The notes below the pieces were generated by a model. The model was given only the letters and a program-made list of their open reading frames with translations, had not been told where the DNA came from and searched no databases. The position numbers and the translations under genes are program-made. From NCBI GenBank assembly GCA_022829145.1, contig CM040755.1:15764063-15828062 (forward strand): a stretch of 64,000 bases of DNA, in the 5' to 3' direction. Within the stretch, counting starts at the first letter, position 1. Every line of letters starts with the position of its first letter. The DNA is from Albula goreensis. Its lineage: Eukaryota; Chordata; Actinopteri; Albuliformes; Albulidae. This document shows positions 1 to 12,557 of this stretch, in pieces.

Positions 1-2588
1 GTAAATGTTTTACATTTCTAATTAATCTCTTTTTCATTAGCTAATGCAGTGTTTTCGGATGTTCTGTACTATTGTATACTGCTGTGTGTATATAAAGGTG
101 TATCAAGGACTTTTCCAGGTGTTCTATAGATTGAACTGTAATTATAAGAATATTGCAGAAACATTTTGTCTGTTAGTGTGTATTTTGGCATGCAAAATAA
201 GTGTTACTGGGACTGTTGTTCTATTTCAGTTTAGTAGCTGCCATTAAATTTCAGACACGCTGTATAGCCAGTTTGTCTGCTATTTCAAGCTTTAATGGGC
301 ACTAATGAAAGCTTACAGCATGACAACTTCGATCCACTTGTCTTTGTATCTGCCCACAGTAGTTGATAGCTGCTTTTTATTGGTGTCTTAAGTGTGTCTA
401 CTCATTTTTTTTCTTTGCTACTCTGTAGTGCATTGCACTCTTGTTATGCTAAAATATTGCTATTTTTCATTAGCATTAAAAACAATTCTATAAATTCCCA
501 ACCTCTGAACGTGCTTCAGATGGGAACCTGCATGTTTTTTTACATTTTCTGCATTTAGCTTTTCTCTGCATAGTTGACAGGGTGCCGTGCGGGCTGAGGG
601 AGGTCCCAGGGGAGTTCTGCTAACCGTTCTTGTTTGAGCTGCTCCAGTCTTTGAAGGAATCACAAACTGAAATCATTCTTCCTCTTACCCTCTCCCTCTC
701 TTTATTACTTGTGCTGTGTAACCCTGGGAAGAACTCTTAATTCAGTAAGAATTCCATTGTAATGAGCAAACCTTTCTGTTGGCCCTTTTTGGGGAAAATT
801 GGGGGAATGCCTCTGATATAGGCTAAACAGTATGCCATTTCATTAGCTGATTTTGCTTGTTGTTGGAAAGATTAGTTAGGTTAAGGAAGGTTTCAGTGAG
901 AACATGTCATAGGCTCTGAATATTTTGGGATTTTTTCCCCCACATTTTCTGTGATACTTTTGAACATTTTTAGAATTGTTTCTACAATCTTTGAGACCCA
1001 TTTCTTCACTATTTGAGGCACACTTTTATGTATCCTCCAAAATATTTGTTCACCAACTTTCTCTGAGATTTCAGATGACATTTAAAAGCAATAATCTGTG
1101 GCATGCAATTATCATGTCACAACACCTGTGGATACTCCCTTTTTCTGCTGCTCTTTTTTTCAATCCTCTTGTTCAAGAATAGGCTGTGTTATGTAGAAAG
1201 TTAGATTTCTATGGGCAACTGTATTTATAGATGACATCTGGTAATAAGGCCATCAGGTTACTGCATTTTCACGTACAAATCATTTTTGCCTCCGGCCAGT
1301 TGTGGTTGTACATGCTGCTCTTTTGTGATTCCAGGTATTTTTACTGAGCTAATAACATTTTTTGTGAGAAATATGTAGAATTTGTGTCGCATGCAGGCCG
1401 ACTCTTCACTTCAATTCCAAGATTGTGAAATTCTAATGGTAATTAACAATGCAGTAGTAGTCTGTTGTCTGGTCTATTATTAGCTTTATAATCACATTTA
1501 AATTGTTCTAAATATGCTAAGGGTGTGTGGGAGGTTACAGTGATGACACAAACTGAAAACATAGTAATTTGCACTACTCTTTGACCAAACAAAGTGTTAT
1601 CATTTTGGATTATTCTCTTCACGAGTTTCACTTCTGTATTTTTTCTGAATGTGCTCCTGGAAGTTTTATAAGGAAGTATTGCATAGCCTTTTTATAATGT
1701 ATGACATGGGACACTGGGTTGTTCCCCGCCAGCCTCCAGTGCTGGGAAAAGCCAGGAAGGATTTGCGTTGAAAAGGGATTGAATATTTAAATGGACATAG
1801 GATTGTTGTCAGTGCTCAAGGTCTAAGAAGCACAGGATCAGAGTGTCACGATAGGCCGAGTGTTGCTCTCTGAATTCTCTTTGAATTGTAATGTAGAAAG
1901 GATCACTTGTTCTCTATTTATTTATTTTCACACATTTATTTTTCTGGTCATGCGTTTCATGAACCTATAAGAAAATGTCCATGATTGGAAGCTAATGAGG
2001 AGATTGGTGGTTGACTACTCTCCTTTAAATTAGAATTAAACTATTGAGGATTAAAATGTTTTGAATGCCAATGCATCATTTATTAATGATGTTCATTAAT
2101 ATTAAAGATATCCTATAATATTAAAGGTGTGATATTAAAATTATGCCAATAGTTGGGAGAAAGGCTTGTGCTTTTGAATGAAATTGCCAAATTAAGTGCT
2201 GGACATGGAAAACCATTCTCTGTATTTTTATCATTTCCAGTAACCGGGGAAGCTCCCACTTAAACAATCCATATAAATTGTTTTCACAATGGTGTTACAT
2301 TGCTGAACACTGTTTGAAAATTAGGCTAGAATTTTTAGCAAGAGTGCAATTTAAAGATTATGAAAGTATATACTGTCATGTTGCCCTGTACAGTGGTTTG
2401 GGCCCAGGTAGTTTGATTATGCTGTCTGCTGTTAACATTTACAAAAGTCAGATTATACTTAACATGGAATGCGTGCAAAATTATTACAGTCTTAGTCCCC
2501 ATGTATATGGGATTATATTTTGTTTTGCTTGTTTTTTTTTTAAGTTACCATGTGAATAATGTACCTGTGCTTCTTCCCTCTCTCCCAG
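1..2588 (+). other. furin: upstream non-coding sequence, probably the 3' end of a 5'-UTR intron
   Basis: No coding exon is visible. The stretch ends in a good 3' splice site: a pyrimidine-rich tract from about 2565 followed by CAG, with AG at 2587-2588. This implies that the furin leader is spliced from a non-coding exon further upstream, as is known for mammalian FURIN with its alternative first exons. No CpG island or clear core promoter is seen. An AT-rich patch around 2040-2150 repeats ATATTAAA several times. The short ORFs here have no recognisable content. Confidence 0.6.
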
Positions 2589-2640
2589 GTGAACTCTGCA
2601 CTGTGCTGACCTCCTCAGACCCTACTGATTATTGGCTTAC

Positions 2641-2703
2641 ATGTACCAGGAACTGAGGAAATTGGTTGCAAGGTATCTTTGCCTAAGGACTCTGTTGCTT
2701 TAG
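2641..2703 (+). other. upstream ORF of 20 codons in the furin leader
   Basis: An ATG at 2641 opens a frame of 20 codons (MYQELRKLVA then RYLCLRTLLL) that closes with TAG at 2701-2703. It ends 67 bases before the furin ATG and is in a different frame. Its start context is weak (T at -3, T at +4). If this leader form is used, the uORF could lower furin translation by leaky scanning or reinitiation. That effect is inference; the peptide is not a known one. Confidence 0.4.
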
Positions 2704-2723
2704 GAACACAAGGTTCAGCACTA

Positions 2724-2758
2724 CCCACCCTCCCAGCCCCACCCCACCCCAGACCCCC
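2724..2758 (+). promoter_or_regulatory. C-rich tract in the furin 5' UTR
   Basis: Seven runs of three to five C separated by one to three other bases end 12 bases before the start codon. In RNA such C-rich tracts are typical ligands for poly(C)-binding proteins. On the opposite DNA strand the run pattern can form a G-quadruplex. The effect on furin expression is inferred only. Confidence 0.35.
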
Positions 2759-2770
2759 TATCTCTTCTCC

Positions 2771-2950
2771 ATGGATCTCCGACTGGCCTTGACGCCGCTG
2801 CTCTGGACACTACTCGTCTTCCTGAGCTCTGCGGTCAGCCCGTCAGCAGGACAGAAGGTTTACACTAACACATGGGCCGTCCACATCACGGGGGGAGCAG
2901 AGGAAGCCAATCGCATTGCCAGTAAACACGGCTTCATCAACCATGGCCAT
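2771..2950 (+). CDS. furin: furin coding exon 1: signal peptide and start of prodomain
   Basis: This exon encodes residues 1-60. Residues 1-27 form a signal peptide with a hydrophobic core (LLWTLLVFLSSAV). By analogy with mammalian furin, cleavage is expected before Gln28, giving a mature proprotein starting QKVYTNTWAV. Residues 28-60 are the first part of the inhibitory prodomain, with the family pattern NTWAV-I-GG followed by A--IA-KHGF-N-G. The start is chosen because it gives a complete signal peptide. Its context has G at +4 but a pyrimidine at -3, so it is not optimal. The exon ends ...GGCCAT, followed by a consensus donor GTGAGT at 2951 in phase 0. This matches the position where mammalian furin is also split, before (I/V)FGDYYHF. 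Confidence 0.95.
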
Positions 2951-4383
2951 GTGAGTACTCTCTCTATAGAACAGAGGAGCTGTCTCAGAATGGGGGGAGG
3001 TTTGGTGTATTCTCTCCTGTTACTGAATTTTTAGTGAGTCTGATTCTGAAGGCAAGGGACAAACATGCTCTTACTGTTGGAAAAGGAAGGCTCAGCTCCT
3101 AAGTGGCAGTCATGCTAATGTCAGAGCTTTTCTTAAGGAACAAGGGAAGAGTTTCTGAAACTCTTGTTTTTCTCTTATGCCACCGGCAATGGCCCAACCT
3201 GGTGGCATCAGTAAAGCTTTCTCTGTTGTGTGGGTACAGACGCACTGAGAGCTGTTCTCTGACCGCTGTCAGCCTTGAGGCAAGCAATAGATTTGCAATG
3301 GAGGCGGTCCTTCACAGGAAAAATTAAGGAATCTGAGACAGAGTAGATGACTCACTGAAATGGCCAGATGCCATTTACCTGCCTGTGTCATTTGGTGCCT
3401 GATTGAAACGACCTTTTCAGCTTGTAATTCAAGCGCCCGTGTATAAGAGCTGATGGGGCAGCTCTAATACAGAGCACATCTGTGGAAATGTATATTTGCA
3501 TTGCAGCAGGCCGTTTCAATCAGCGCTGCTGTTCAAACATTCTCAGGAGTGCTTTCTTGTGAGGGCACAGTGCTCATCTGCTTTGTTTGCATTAAACATG
3601 TGTCTGGAGCAGAAACCTCACCCCCTGACCAGCGCCCCCATTAACAAACAAGCAATTAGGCAAAAATGGACAGAAATGTTCCCCCTCTGACTGCTTACAT
3701 AACTTTTTAATTGCACCACTGTCCCGTACATTTCCAGTTTTCATACACTGAATTATCCAACAGTGGCTTTTTTGTTGCTGTCTCTTCTTGTGTCAGATGA
3801 AAGACAACATAGCACATTATGGTAGGAAACATTTAGCTTTCCTTTTTTTCCCTCAACACAGTTGTGGGGATATTTCCTGTCTTTGCTCTGGCATTCTGCA
3901 GTACTTTTCCGGGTGGTAATGTTTGGACACTGGGCAGCTTGATGTATGCATTGGGAACAGATTATTCTGCCAACAGGTGGGCCCCTCCAGACCATATACA
4001 CAGTGGGCATGTGTGGGCAAGGGTGCTGTAAATGAAGGATTCCAAAGTGTTTATGAGGGAAAGGAAGATAAATGTATATTTGGGTTTGACACAAAAGTCT
4101 TCTAATATGAGGAACAGCATGTTGGGTTGAAAAACTCAGTCTACATTTCCTTCCTTCTAATTGAGGACAAATCCATGAATAATTGACATTTCGTTCATAT
4201 AGTCTGTCCTTGAGCTTCATGGGTTCGTGGAGAATAAATGAAACATTTCCTGACATGAAACAAGGTCTGTGTGTTGATTATAGTCTCATCTGGTGTCCAC
4301 AGAGATGTATTTATTCAGGGCATGAGTGGAGGGATCCTGTTTACAGGGTAATTGTTTCCGATCCCACTTCCTATCCTAACTTA

Positions 4384-4398
4384 TGTAGCTCAGTGGTA
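4384..4398 (+). other. tRNA A-box-like fragment (possible tRNA-SINE relic)
   Basis: TGTAGCTCAGTGGTA is identical to the D-arm/A-box consensus of several tRNAs. The following bases do not form a good anticodon stem, and no GGTTCRA B-box follows at the right distance. It is not a working tRNA gene. It may be a degraded tRNA-derived retroposon or a chance match. Confidence 0.25.
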
Positions 4399-7300
4399 AA
4401 CTCTTACCATTTGCAGTCAAGTGCCTACAATGTAGAATTCATTAAATCTGCATGTGCCTGTGTTCAGTTTGTGAAATGACACGCATGAGGGAACAACTTC
4501 CTGTGACACTGGTAGCGGAGGGAGGGAAAAAAAAACTTGAAGTGGATGGACAGTCACATATTAGTCTTGACATCTCCCTCCTGTTCATCTTGTGAATTTG
4601 TGTTGCGATTAGTCCTGGCTTCTGTATATTGTTTGGCCTGATTGACCTGATTGTGTATTCCATGTGGCAAGTCAAGGACCTGTAGCCTCCTGAAAATTTG
4701 ATAGACAGACTGTATCTTGTAGTCTGACTGCCCCTCACCGACACTCAGAAACCTGTGGCTATACTGTCTGCAAGCTGAAAATCTCAGGTAATATAACCTT
4801 AATTTAACCATGGAAGGTTAAGTAAGAGCTAATTTCTTTTTTACCATGACAGCGGTAGGAAACATGGAGGGAATAAGGAGCCAATTAACTGTAGAAATGA
4901 TTATTCAGTACTCCGACTGAAGGAAGCCAGTATGGGAATTTTACAGGGACACGAGGGTTAACAGCCCTACTCTTTGCACTGTGAATTTGTTAATGGTCAT
5001 GAAGAGTCAAGGTTGAGTTGGATTAATGTCTCCTCCTAAAGGTGGCACATCTTATTGAACAGCATTCCAATCGCAGTGTTGATGTACTTGGTCGAAAGCG
5101 AAGAGAAATCTCACAGCCAACACTGACCTGTTTGAATGACAAAGTAGAATTTGTAAATTACTGGGAATGCCTCAACTGCACATCTTTGGCGTGGTGCCAC
5201 GAGCAGGAGCACAGGTGTGTGCATGCGTCGTGTCATGGACTAATTCTCTTCTGCTGGAATGGGAAGCTGTAACCGAATCCCTGGCAGTGCCATGGTAGGA
5301 TTGGCTCGCACACAGAGAAGGAAGGGCTGGACCCCCTGTTAGACTGTTAGGCCCAGTATAGCCTAAGGACGTAGTAGCGGGGTGGGGGGGCAAGCAAGCC
5401 CCCCTTACTCATAGCCCTGCCCCCTTCAGTGCATGTCGAACAGCGACAGTAATTGGACATTGGCGTGACACTAAGCCAAGCTTATCTGCTCTCCCCTTCC
5501 TCTTGTGGGCACAACATCTTTTGTTCCAGGGAAGCAGCCAGATGTTGGTGTCCTCCTCCTGTCTGCTCTCTCTACTCTTGCTATCCCCACAAACAAACAA
5601 CTGATCAGATCTCTGTCACAGAAATTCTGCTGTGATTATACAGTTGTCTGCTGAAAATAATCATAAAATGCAATCAGTTGAGCTGGAATTGTTGCTAGGC
5701 AGGTATGCGAAGAACTGTAATATCACATTAAGATTGCGTGTGTGAGCAGAAGTTACAGTAGGCTAAAAAAACATAGAAGATAACTACTTGAGTTGGTTAA
5801 ATCTCAAAAAGATATTTACAGTCTGTAATGGTCTTGCCTGAGAAGTGTAGTTTAGAGATTGGTAACTCTGTTATAATATTTACTCTGACCCCTGACTAAT
5901 GTTTATCCTGACCTTTGAGTTTTTGCAAAAGTATTTTTCACAGCAAAGAAAAAAGCTGGCAGGGCTGTAGATCAGCATCCAAAGAAGGAATCTGGTTACA
6001 CTGGCATCGCATTGCTTTCAAATCTCTTTCAGTTTTCGGCAAAAACTTAGAGCTGTGCTTCATGAATTTATTTCTTTCCTTCCTTGTGGCTATGCATTTT
6101 GTTTTAACATTGTAGTTGTTTACTCATTTTGTTGTAAGTATTGCAGTTTTCGTGTTTCTGTGTTCAAATCTCCAAGAATACAGTGGGCTAGCTGCCGGGC
6201 CCGCAGCAGCAGTTCCTGTAGAGGGCCAGGATTCATCATGGTGTCTGTGCTTTTATTAAAACTGAGTTCGGTTGTATATTAAACCACATGTTATTCTTTA
6301 GTTTTCCTTTCCAACTCATGGATGTTTTTGTCAGTCACATCAAGTCCTCCTCCTTTGTAGAGGGTGTTTGTTTCATCCTTTATGCCACATTTTTTCATTC
6401 TTTCTCATGCAAGTAGCCGCCGAGCTGCAGTTCTCATGGCATAACAGTGCTGTCTACTGTCTTCTATGAGTGAACATGTCCTTATAATGTCACTGTGTCA
6501 ACAATTCAGTTTTGAGAATCAAACCTTTTCTTGCCATTAGAGCATTTACAAGTATAACAGCATCTCTGCTGTGTTTGCAGATTTGGTATGACAACCGTAA
6601 CCACCAAGTGGTTTCCTTGCGTTGATCTTGCTCAGCACCTACCACCCTCTCTGGGGGATTTTGTAGATCAGCATGGGAAATGAGGCGGTTTTCACACTTT
6701 CATTTACCAACAGGTTTGTAATGTTAGGCATTATCTAAATCAGACGTTTCTGATGTTTTTTAACTTGGGCGGCGACAATCTTGCTGACGGTTCAGCATGG
6801 AGTAGCCATGTGACTTTCTGCTGCCATCCTAAAATTTCTCACATACCCTGCACTGAACTACAGAACTGTTTTGTGTTCAAGGCCGGTGAATTCATCAAGC
6901 AAGGTTGATGGGCTGATATGCTATTGACTTTGCTGTGTTAGCTCTCTTCTGTCACAGAGCTCTCCCAGTGAAATGTCCCATTAAGGAAATCAAAACGGAC
7001 CAATGAGGCAGCTACACTCACAAAGCTAGGTGGTCCATAAGGAGAGCCAGAATGTGCAGTGATATAATAAATGAGTCGTTTTGATTATTGTAATGAGCAG
7101 AGCAGCAATTGGATTAATGAGACTAGGCCGAAGTGCTGCAGGGTTCTGAACCTGGCCTTGAGCTAGGGTGGGTATGTCCCCCCCATTTCCTTCCCCAGGG
7201 GTTCTGGACACCTTCCAGACACCTCATCTCATTATCCTCAGCTAGCACCATGTGATTCATGACCGTCCCACTGTTCAGGTGCCATAGACAGAGGTGGCAG

Positions 7301-7401
7301 TTTTTGTGTGCAAAAGCATTTTTGCTTCTTGCGCTCACCTTGCAGAGGAAACAGAGTGTGACACAGTCACGGTCACATCTGCTCACCTTGCACTCTTCTT
7401 G

Positions 7402-7426
7402 TTTTTTTTTTTTTTTTTTTTTTTTT
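7402..7426 (+). repeat. poly-T run (25)
   Basis: This is an uninterrupted run of T in the first coding intron. It may be the reversed poly-A tail of an old retroposon or simple slippage. No body of an element is recognised beside it. Confidence 0.9.
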
Positions 7427-9242
7427 AATCCATGGGCAGAAATACAACTAATCTCTGTATGTACCTGGAAACATGGCTCTATGTTTGTAGATTTGCTAGT
7501 TATGGCTAATGTTTCCATCATGTGCAGCAGGCCAGCACACATGTTTATGCCATCCTGAGCTGTTGTTAGTGTAATACTCTGATCAAAGCAGTCTTTAGGC
7601 CCCGGTTTTTGAGGAAAACAAGGCTTCTGGCTCTCTGAAATGGGTCTGGAGGAGAATTCCGCAGCTGTGTATCCAGCCTGTTACTCGCAGGTGTCTTATT
7701 GAAGTGCCGTTAAGGCGGGATCACACAGCACAGCTGAGGCTTTTTATGAGGCATTGTCCCGTGAGAGATTGCACCCTCTCCACCTCGACCCCCAGCTCCA
7801 GTCCAGACCCAGGGACACGAACCCACCGCCATGGCCTCAATCAAGAACAGGCATGAGAACCAGCAAGGACAGCCATGTCGTCAGTCAGGGCGGGAGCTGT
7901 TTCATCTTAGCGGCATGCAAGCACGCCAAGCACTTAACAGAGCTGCATAATGTTATGACGAACGCACGAGCGGGCAGTGGGATCGCCTTGTGCTTCACTG
8001 TCAAGGCCGTGGCCTAGTTCATCTTCCGTGGGGTTGTCATCTTTGTGGAGGAAGACTTGCTGTCAGTGTCTGTCCCATCATGCCCAGTGTGACGCAGGAC
8101 ACCCAGTCATTTGTAACATGCTGAGGTCACTGCCAAACATAGGGCTTGTTACAGCATACAGACCCATTTAAGGGCAATTAAAAGGTAACATTGAATGCAT
8201 ATCACGTTTATTGTGGTTTGATGCAGTGGAAAAATTGGCGGTTTTCCTCTTGGTTAAAACATGTCCCTTTGCAAACATCAAATTTTTTATGATTTTTCTT
8301 TAGCCTGCCTCACATATTCAGCTGAAGGATTACTTTCCCAATGACAGGCTTTGGAAGACTACATGGCACTTGGTATCCATTGATTCTATCTGGGCTATTT
8401 GATTTGGTGTCCTAGCCCCCTTGAGAGCCTAACATTGACACGCCTTGGTTGTTTTTACATTGACAGGTTGCGCAACTTCAGCGCTCGATGTGTGCCTGTT
8501 TTGAAATTCTTCTTCTGTTCTGAAATGCCGCACTGCTTGTCCCAAACCATTAATGCAGATGTTTTGATTTTGCTGCAGGAAAAACTTTTTTTAAAATCAC
8601 TTCTTAAGCGTAAAGGTCTTGTGTAGTATACATGAATAAACACAGCCAGATTTGGGAACAGGAAGTTTCATGAGCACATGAGGGTCTCATCAATTCTGAC
8701 ACATGCACTTCAAAGCAGAAAAATTCATGAATAGTCAGAACTGGCCTTTTTCTTTGTTCTTGTGGTTTAGAGTGTGTCAACGTTGCTAATGGGCTGTTTG
8801 AGCAGTTCTTGCAAAGAGGGAGCAAGTACTAGAATGAGTGAGTGTCATGCATCGGTCTTATTAAAAGAAGGTCAGCAGCTTTGTTAAGGTATAATTAGAC
8901 TGGGAGCCTCTGGCACTTTCCACTGGTCTAATTCTCTACTTCAGAAGAGACTCAACATTGTGTTCAGAATACTGTAGTGCTCCATAGAACCAAAAATAAA
9001 TAACGTGCTATGACAGATAAGGTCAGACTGTTGATTGAGGCTGAGAAGTCATGTGAGTGCAGTGGTCTTGTGACGGCGATGAGAGAAAGGGGAACCACTC
9101 TGTGCCCTCAAAGCTGCGGACGTTTAGGTGAGGACAGGAGCTTGGGTAATAATTGGTTGGTGGAAAAATGCAGTTTTAAAAGATACCACTGCAGAATGTA
9201 GGCAGGTCTGTGAAGTCCTTGGAGAGTCAAACATTCTTAAAG

Positions 9243-9259
9243 AAAAAAAAAAAAAAAAA
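9243..9259 (+). repeat. poly-A run (17)
   Basis: This is the only A run of 13 or more that I found on this strand, against eleven T runs. No retroposon body is recognised next to it. Confidence 0.9.
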
Positions 9260-9732
9260 TCATGATGAATGTTTCATACCATTGGAGTAATGTAAAACCC
9301 ATCAGAACTGTCTTTCTCAGTAGAACCGAGATGATGCTCCAGTTCTTAACTCTCAGCTCTCTCTGCAGCCCCCTCACCCACGATTACTGCTGGCCTTGTG
9401 TGTGCAGTTTCAGGCTGGTGTTTTAGGAATGTTACTGTTTTGGAATGTTTAGTATGAGATCAACCCGGTAAGGCTAACCAGTTGGATGAGTCAGAGCCCC
9501 AGAGGAGTGGAGTGGTGGGGCGGGTTGTGTCAGGTGGTGCCAGTGTGCCTCTGGGCTCCCAGGGTGCCAGTCTGCACAGAGTGCATCTGTGCCACAGCAT
9601 GGTGTACCTGCTGAGTGGATCGTCCAGAGTGCACAAACAAGCCTTTCTCTGCTCGCTGCCCAAGGAGAAAGGACATCAGTGAGCCACACTGCACCGACCA
9701 CTGTGGACAAGCACAGCTTTGTGTGGACATGA

Positions 9733-9918
9733 GTGCACACACACGCGCGCACACACACTCACACACAGACATGCACATACACAAATAAGTCCATGTGCAC
9801 ACACATGCAAATAAATACTTACAAAAACATAAACATGCACAAATAAGTGTTCTTGCACATAAAAATAAGCACACTGACACGCATGCAAATACCTCTGTGC
9901 GCACACACACACACACTA
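9733..9918 (+). repeat. CA-rich imperfect microsatellite / cryptic repeat
   Basis: CA repeats alternate with ACAAATAAG- and ATGCAAAT-type units. Positions 9733-9758 form 26 bases of unbroken purine-pyrimidine alternation including CGCGCG, which favours Z-DNA. Two octamer (POU) motifs ATGCAAAT lie at 9805-9812 and 9883-9890. A 185-codon minus-strand ORF here is a by-product of the repeat. Confidence 0.85.
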
Positions 9919-12543
9919 CTCTCAAGAACTTGTTCAGTGTCCATGTATTTGCTGACCCCCCTTCCTTAAAGAAAAGATTAATGGCTTTTTGATAGATTCC
10001 CATGCAGTGACTTGGATATGATAATCCTGAGAGCCATTTAAAAATAATTCCATAACCATGGGAACTGTTTGCAGTCAGTGTTCCCAACTTTCTGGTGCTG
10101 CAGACTGCAGATACATTGCTGTTTTAAAGTGATATATTATCTTTAACCCTTTTGCTTGATTTACACTTTTTTGGACAGAATTTCAACCCTCAAGTATGTT
10201 GACTTAATGTGAAACAGAAAGTTCCTCAGATTTATAATGAGGAGACCTGATTTGACCAAATCCCCCCATCCCCCAAACACATAATTTTTGTCTGAAGGGC
10301 TGGAAGCATAACCATGGAGGAAAAGGTGGGTGTGGGGGAAAAAATGGGCTCCACACAGGTGCTACCTGCAGGGGGTCTCACTGCTGTAACACCTTTCTGC
10401 AGTATGCCACATCAGGACTGGGTTACTGGGTTGCCTGATCAAGAAACCGTTTAGACCTTGCCACTTGGTTCACCTGATTGATGAATATACATATACTGTG
10501 ACTCCAGTTCTCATTGTTGTTGAGGTGCATTCTGATTCATGCAGGTTCAGCATCCCATAGACCACTGTTGCAATAGTTTTAACTGGAATTGTCTCTAGTT
10601 GGAACAGAAACACAAACTTTCAGATCGTAGCTAGTTGAAACATGTTACGGAGAGATAAATATTGCATCGTTGTTTACAGTGTTTTGCAACTTGGCACACT
10701 TGTGCAATGAAGGCCGCTCATCAATCTTTCACAACCAAAGCTGATCCACTCAGTAGATCCTCTATACTCCAATCCTGTTCCAGCAACGAGATCTGAGGAG
10801 CCTAATGGAGCGTGACGTGGAGCCATGCAGCAAAGTGCACCCTTGTAGTGCTTTAATGATGTCACTGTGACAGGCTGCTGTTGTTTTATTAGAAATTTCA
10901 GTCTGCTGCTTCAGTTCTGTTGGAGAAGTCACTTCTCATTTACCCACCACCCTAATCTAAAAGGGCTGGTGGAATACCTTAATTTAGTGATTGGAGAATG
11001 GAGAGTGAGCTCATCTTTGAATTGACCCAGTCATTGTTTTGTGAAGAGAAAAAAACATTTTGATTGGTTCCAGCAAGCAACTGGCATCTAATTGTAGCTC
11101 TGTCCATTATCAGTATAATGATACTTAGCTCTGCAATTCATCTTCTCATCCAAGGCTTTTCTCAGAGCTCCCTTACAAGAATCTCAACTCTCTTAGGGGA
11201 AAGCTGATGAACTGACCAAAGGGATTGACTGGGTTTGTCCATCTGCTCCACAAATTGAGAGGGGTAAGGGAGGAAAAATCTCACATTAATAGCTGCTGAG
11301 CCACAAATCATCTTGCTTGTTCAATATGTCTCTATAAAACCTTCATCAAAATTTCAACTCAATTCGATGAGAGAATAAATAACTGAGTTTGTGGACTGGT
11401 GTATTTGACTAGAGAATACAGTTGATCTCGCACTAAATGAGTTGATGTTCTTTTCTGTGTGTCATCCTTTTTTTCCCCCCATTTATTTCTGCAAACTTTG
11501 GTTTGGAATTTGGGTGCTACATAGAATGTTTGGGGCCCTGGGGAACATGATGTAGCAGTCAGGTAAAAATGTTTTAGATTGATTCCCCTTTCCTCAATTT
11601 CATGTTGAATTTCCTTGTAACCCTTTTGTGGACTACAAAAGTGCGTATGTAAGCTGCTTTTCAGCAATGTTGTTGATTTTTAAAAAGACATGATTGTATC
11701 CGCATAGTGGATTAATTTACAATTGCTGAATTTAATCAGACAACAGCACACCAGGGGGATGATTCTTGTTTATTAAGAACTTGCTATTTCCCTCCAGGTG
11801 TGACTGTTGATTAAACACAGTTCAAAGCTGCATTCTAAAGTTTTAGATTTTGTGCTGATGGGGATAGAGGTTGGTGTACTGTTTTAAACAAAATGAAAAT
11901 GATGCCAACAAGGCAACATAGTTAACCTAAATGTGGGAAAAATGGACATCCCCATTCAAAGCGCTGTGTTGTGGCATTCCATTGCCTGCCAGCCACTGAA
12001 TATGAGGGGAAAAAGGTAGTCAGCTAGGCACTTAATGGAAACCTCTGCCTTTGGCTCAAGTCCCATCAGTAACTGTCCTGTTTACCTCTCTGCTCTTTAT
12101 CAACTATATTTGAACCTGAGATATTTGCTTAAAGATTCTGAGAATTAATCACCAATGGATGCTTCCAATATTCTGGAGGTTTTCAGGATGAACTGAAGAT
12201 AAACAGTTTACTTGACACATAATTTGTCATCCTGTGCTTAGGTTGTTTTAGTTAACGTTAATGTTCCATGGAATTCCTTGTTGAAACATGCAAAATAGTC
12301 GCTTCATCTGTTGCTCTGATATCCTGATGGGCAATTGGATGGTGTCCTATTGATTCCCGGTGGAATCTTTTGATTGACCAGCACTGACTCAATCCAGCAT
12401 TCTCAGGATGCCTTTTAGGCACAGGGGAACACACTGCCCTTATAGTCTGTACTTTACTTCATTGCCTTCAAGACAGTGCTTGAAATTGGCTGGTCCCAAA
12501 TTTTTTGGAATAGTGAATGATATTTAAGGTGAGTACACTGACC

Positions 12544-12557
12544 TTTTTTTTTTTTTT
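12544..12557 (+). repeat. poly-T run (14)
   Basis: This is a simple T run in the first coding intron. Nothing recognisable flanks it. Confidence 0.85.

Larger units (their letters stand above)
2589..2770 (+). other. furin: furin 5' UTR (part carried on the first coding exon)
   Basis: The exon should start right after the AG at 2587-2588, giving a 182-base leader segment before the ATG at 2771. It contains one upstream ATG (2641) with a 20-codon ORF, and a strongly C-rich tract (2724-2758) just before the start codon. A second plausible 3' splice site, TCTGTTGCTTTAG with AG at 2702-2703, could give a shorter leader starting at 2704. The exact exon start needs cDNA evidence. Confidence 0.65.

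Noticed and set aside
2951..3034. Extension of the first coding exon into the intron (open to 3034)
   Set aside because: The consensus donor GTGAGT at 2951 and the homologous continuation at 40419 show that this is intron read-through.
3753..4256. 167-codon - strand ORF
   Set aside because: It shows no domain, no splice sites and no similarity that I can recognise. It lies inside the furin intron.
9530..10087. 185-codon - strand ORF rich in Cys and Val
   Set aside because: It is produced by the CA-rich repeat read on the opposite strand (TG-rich codons).
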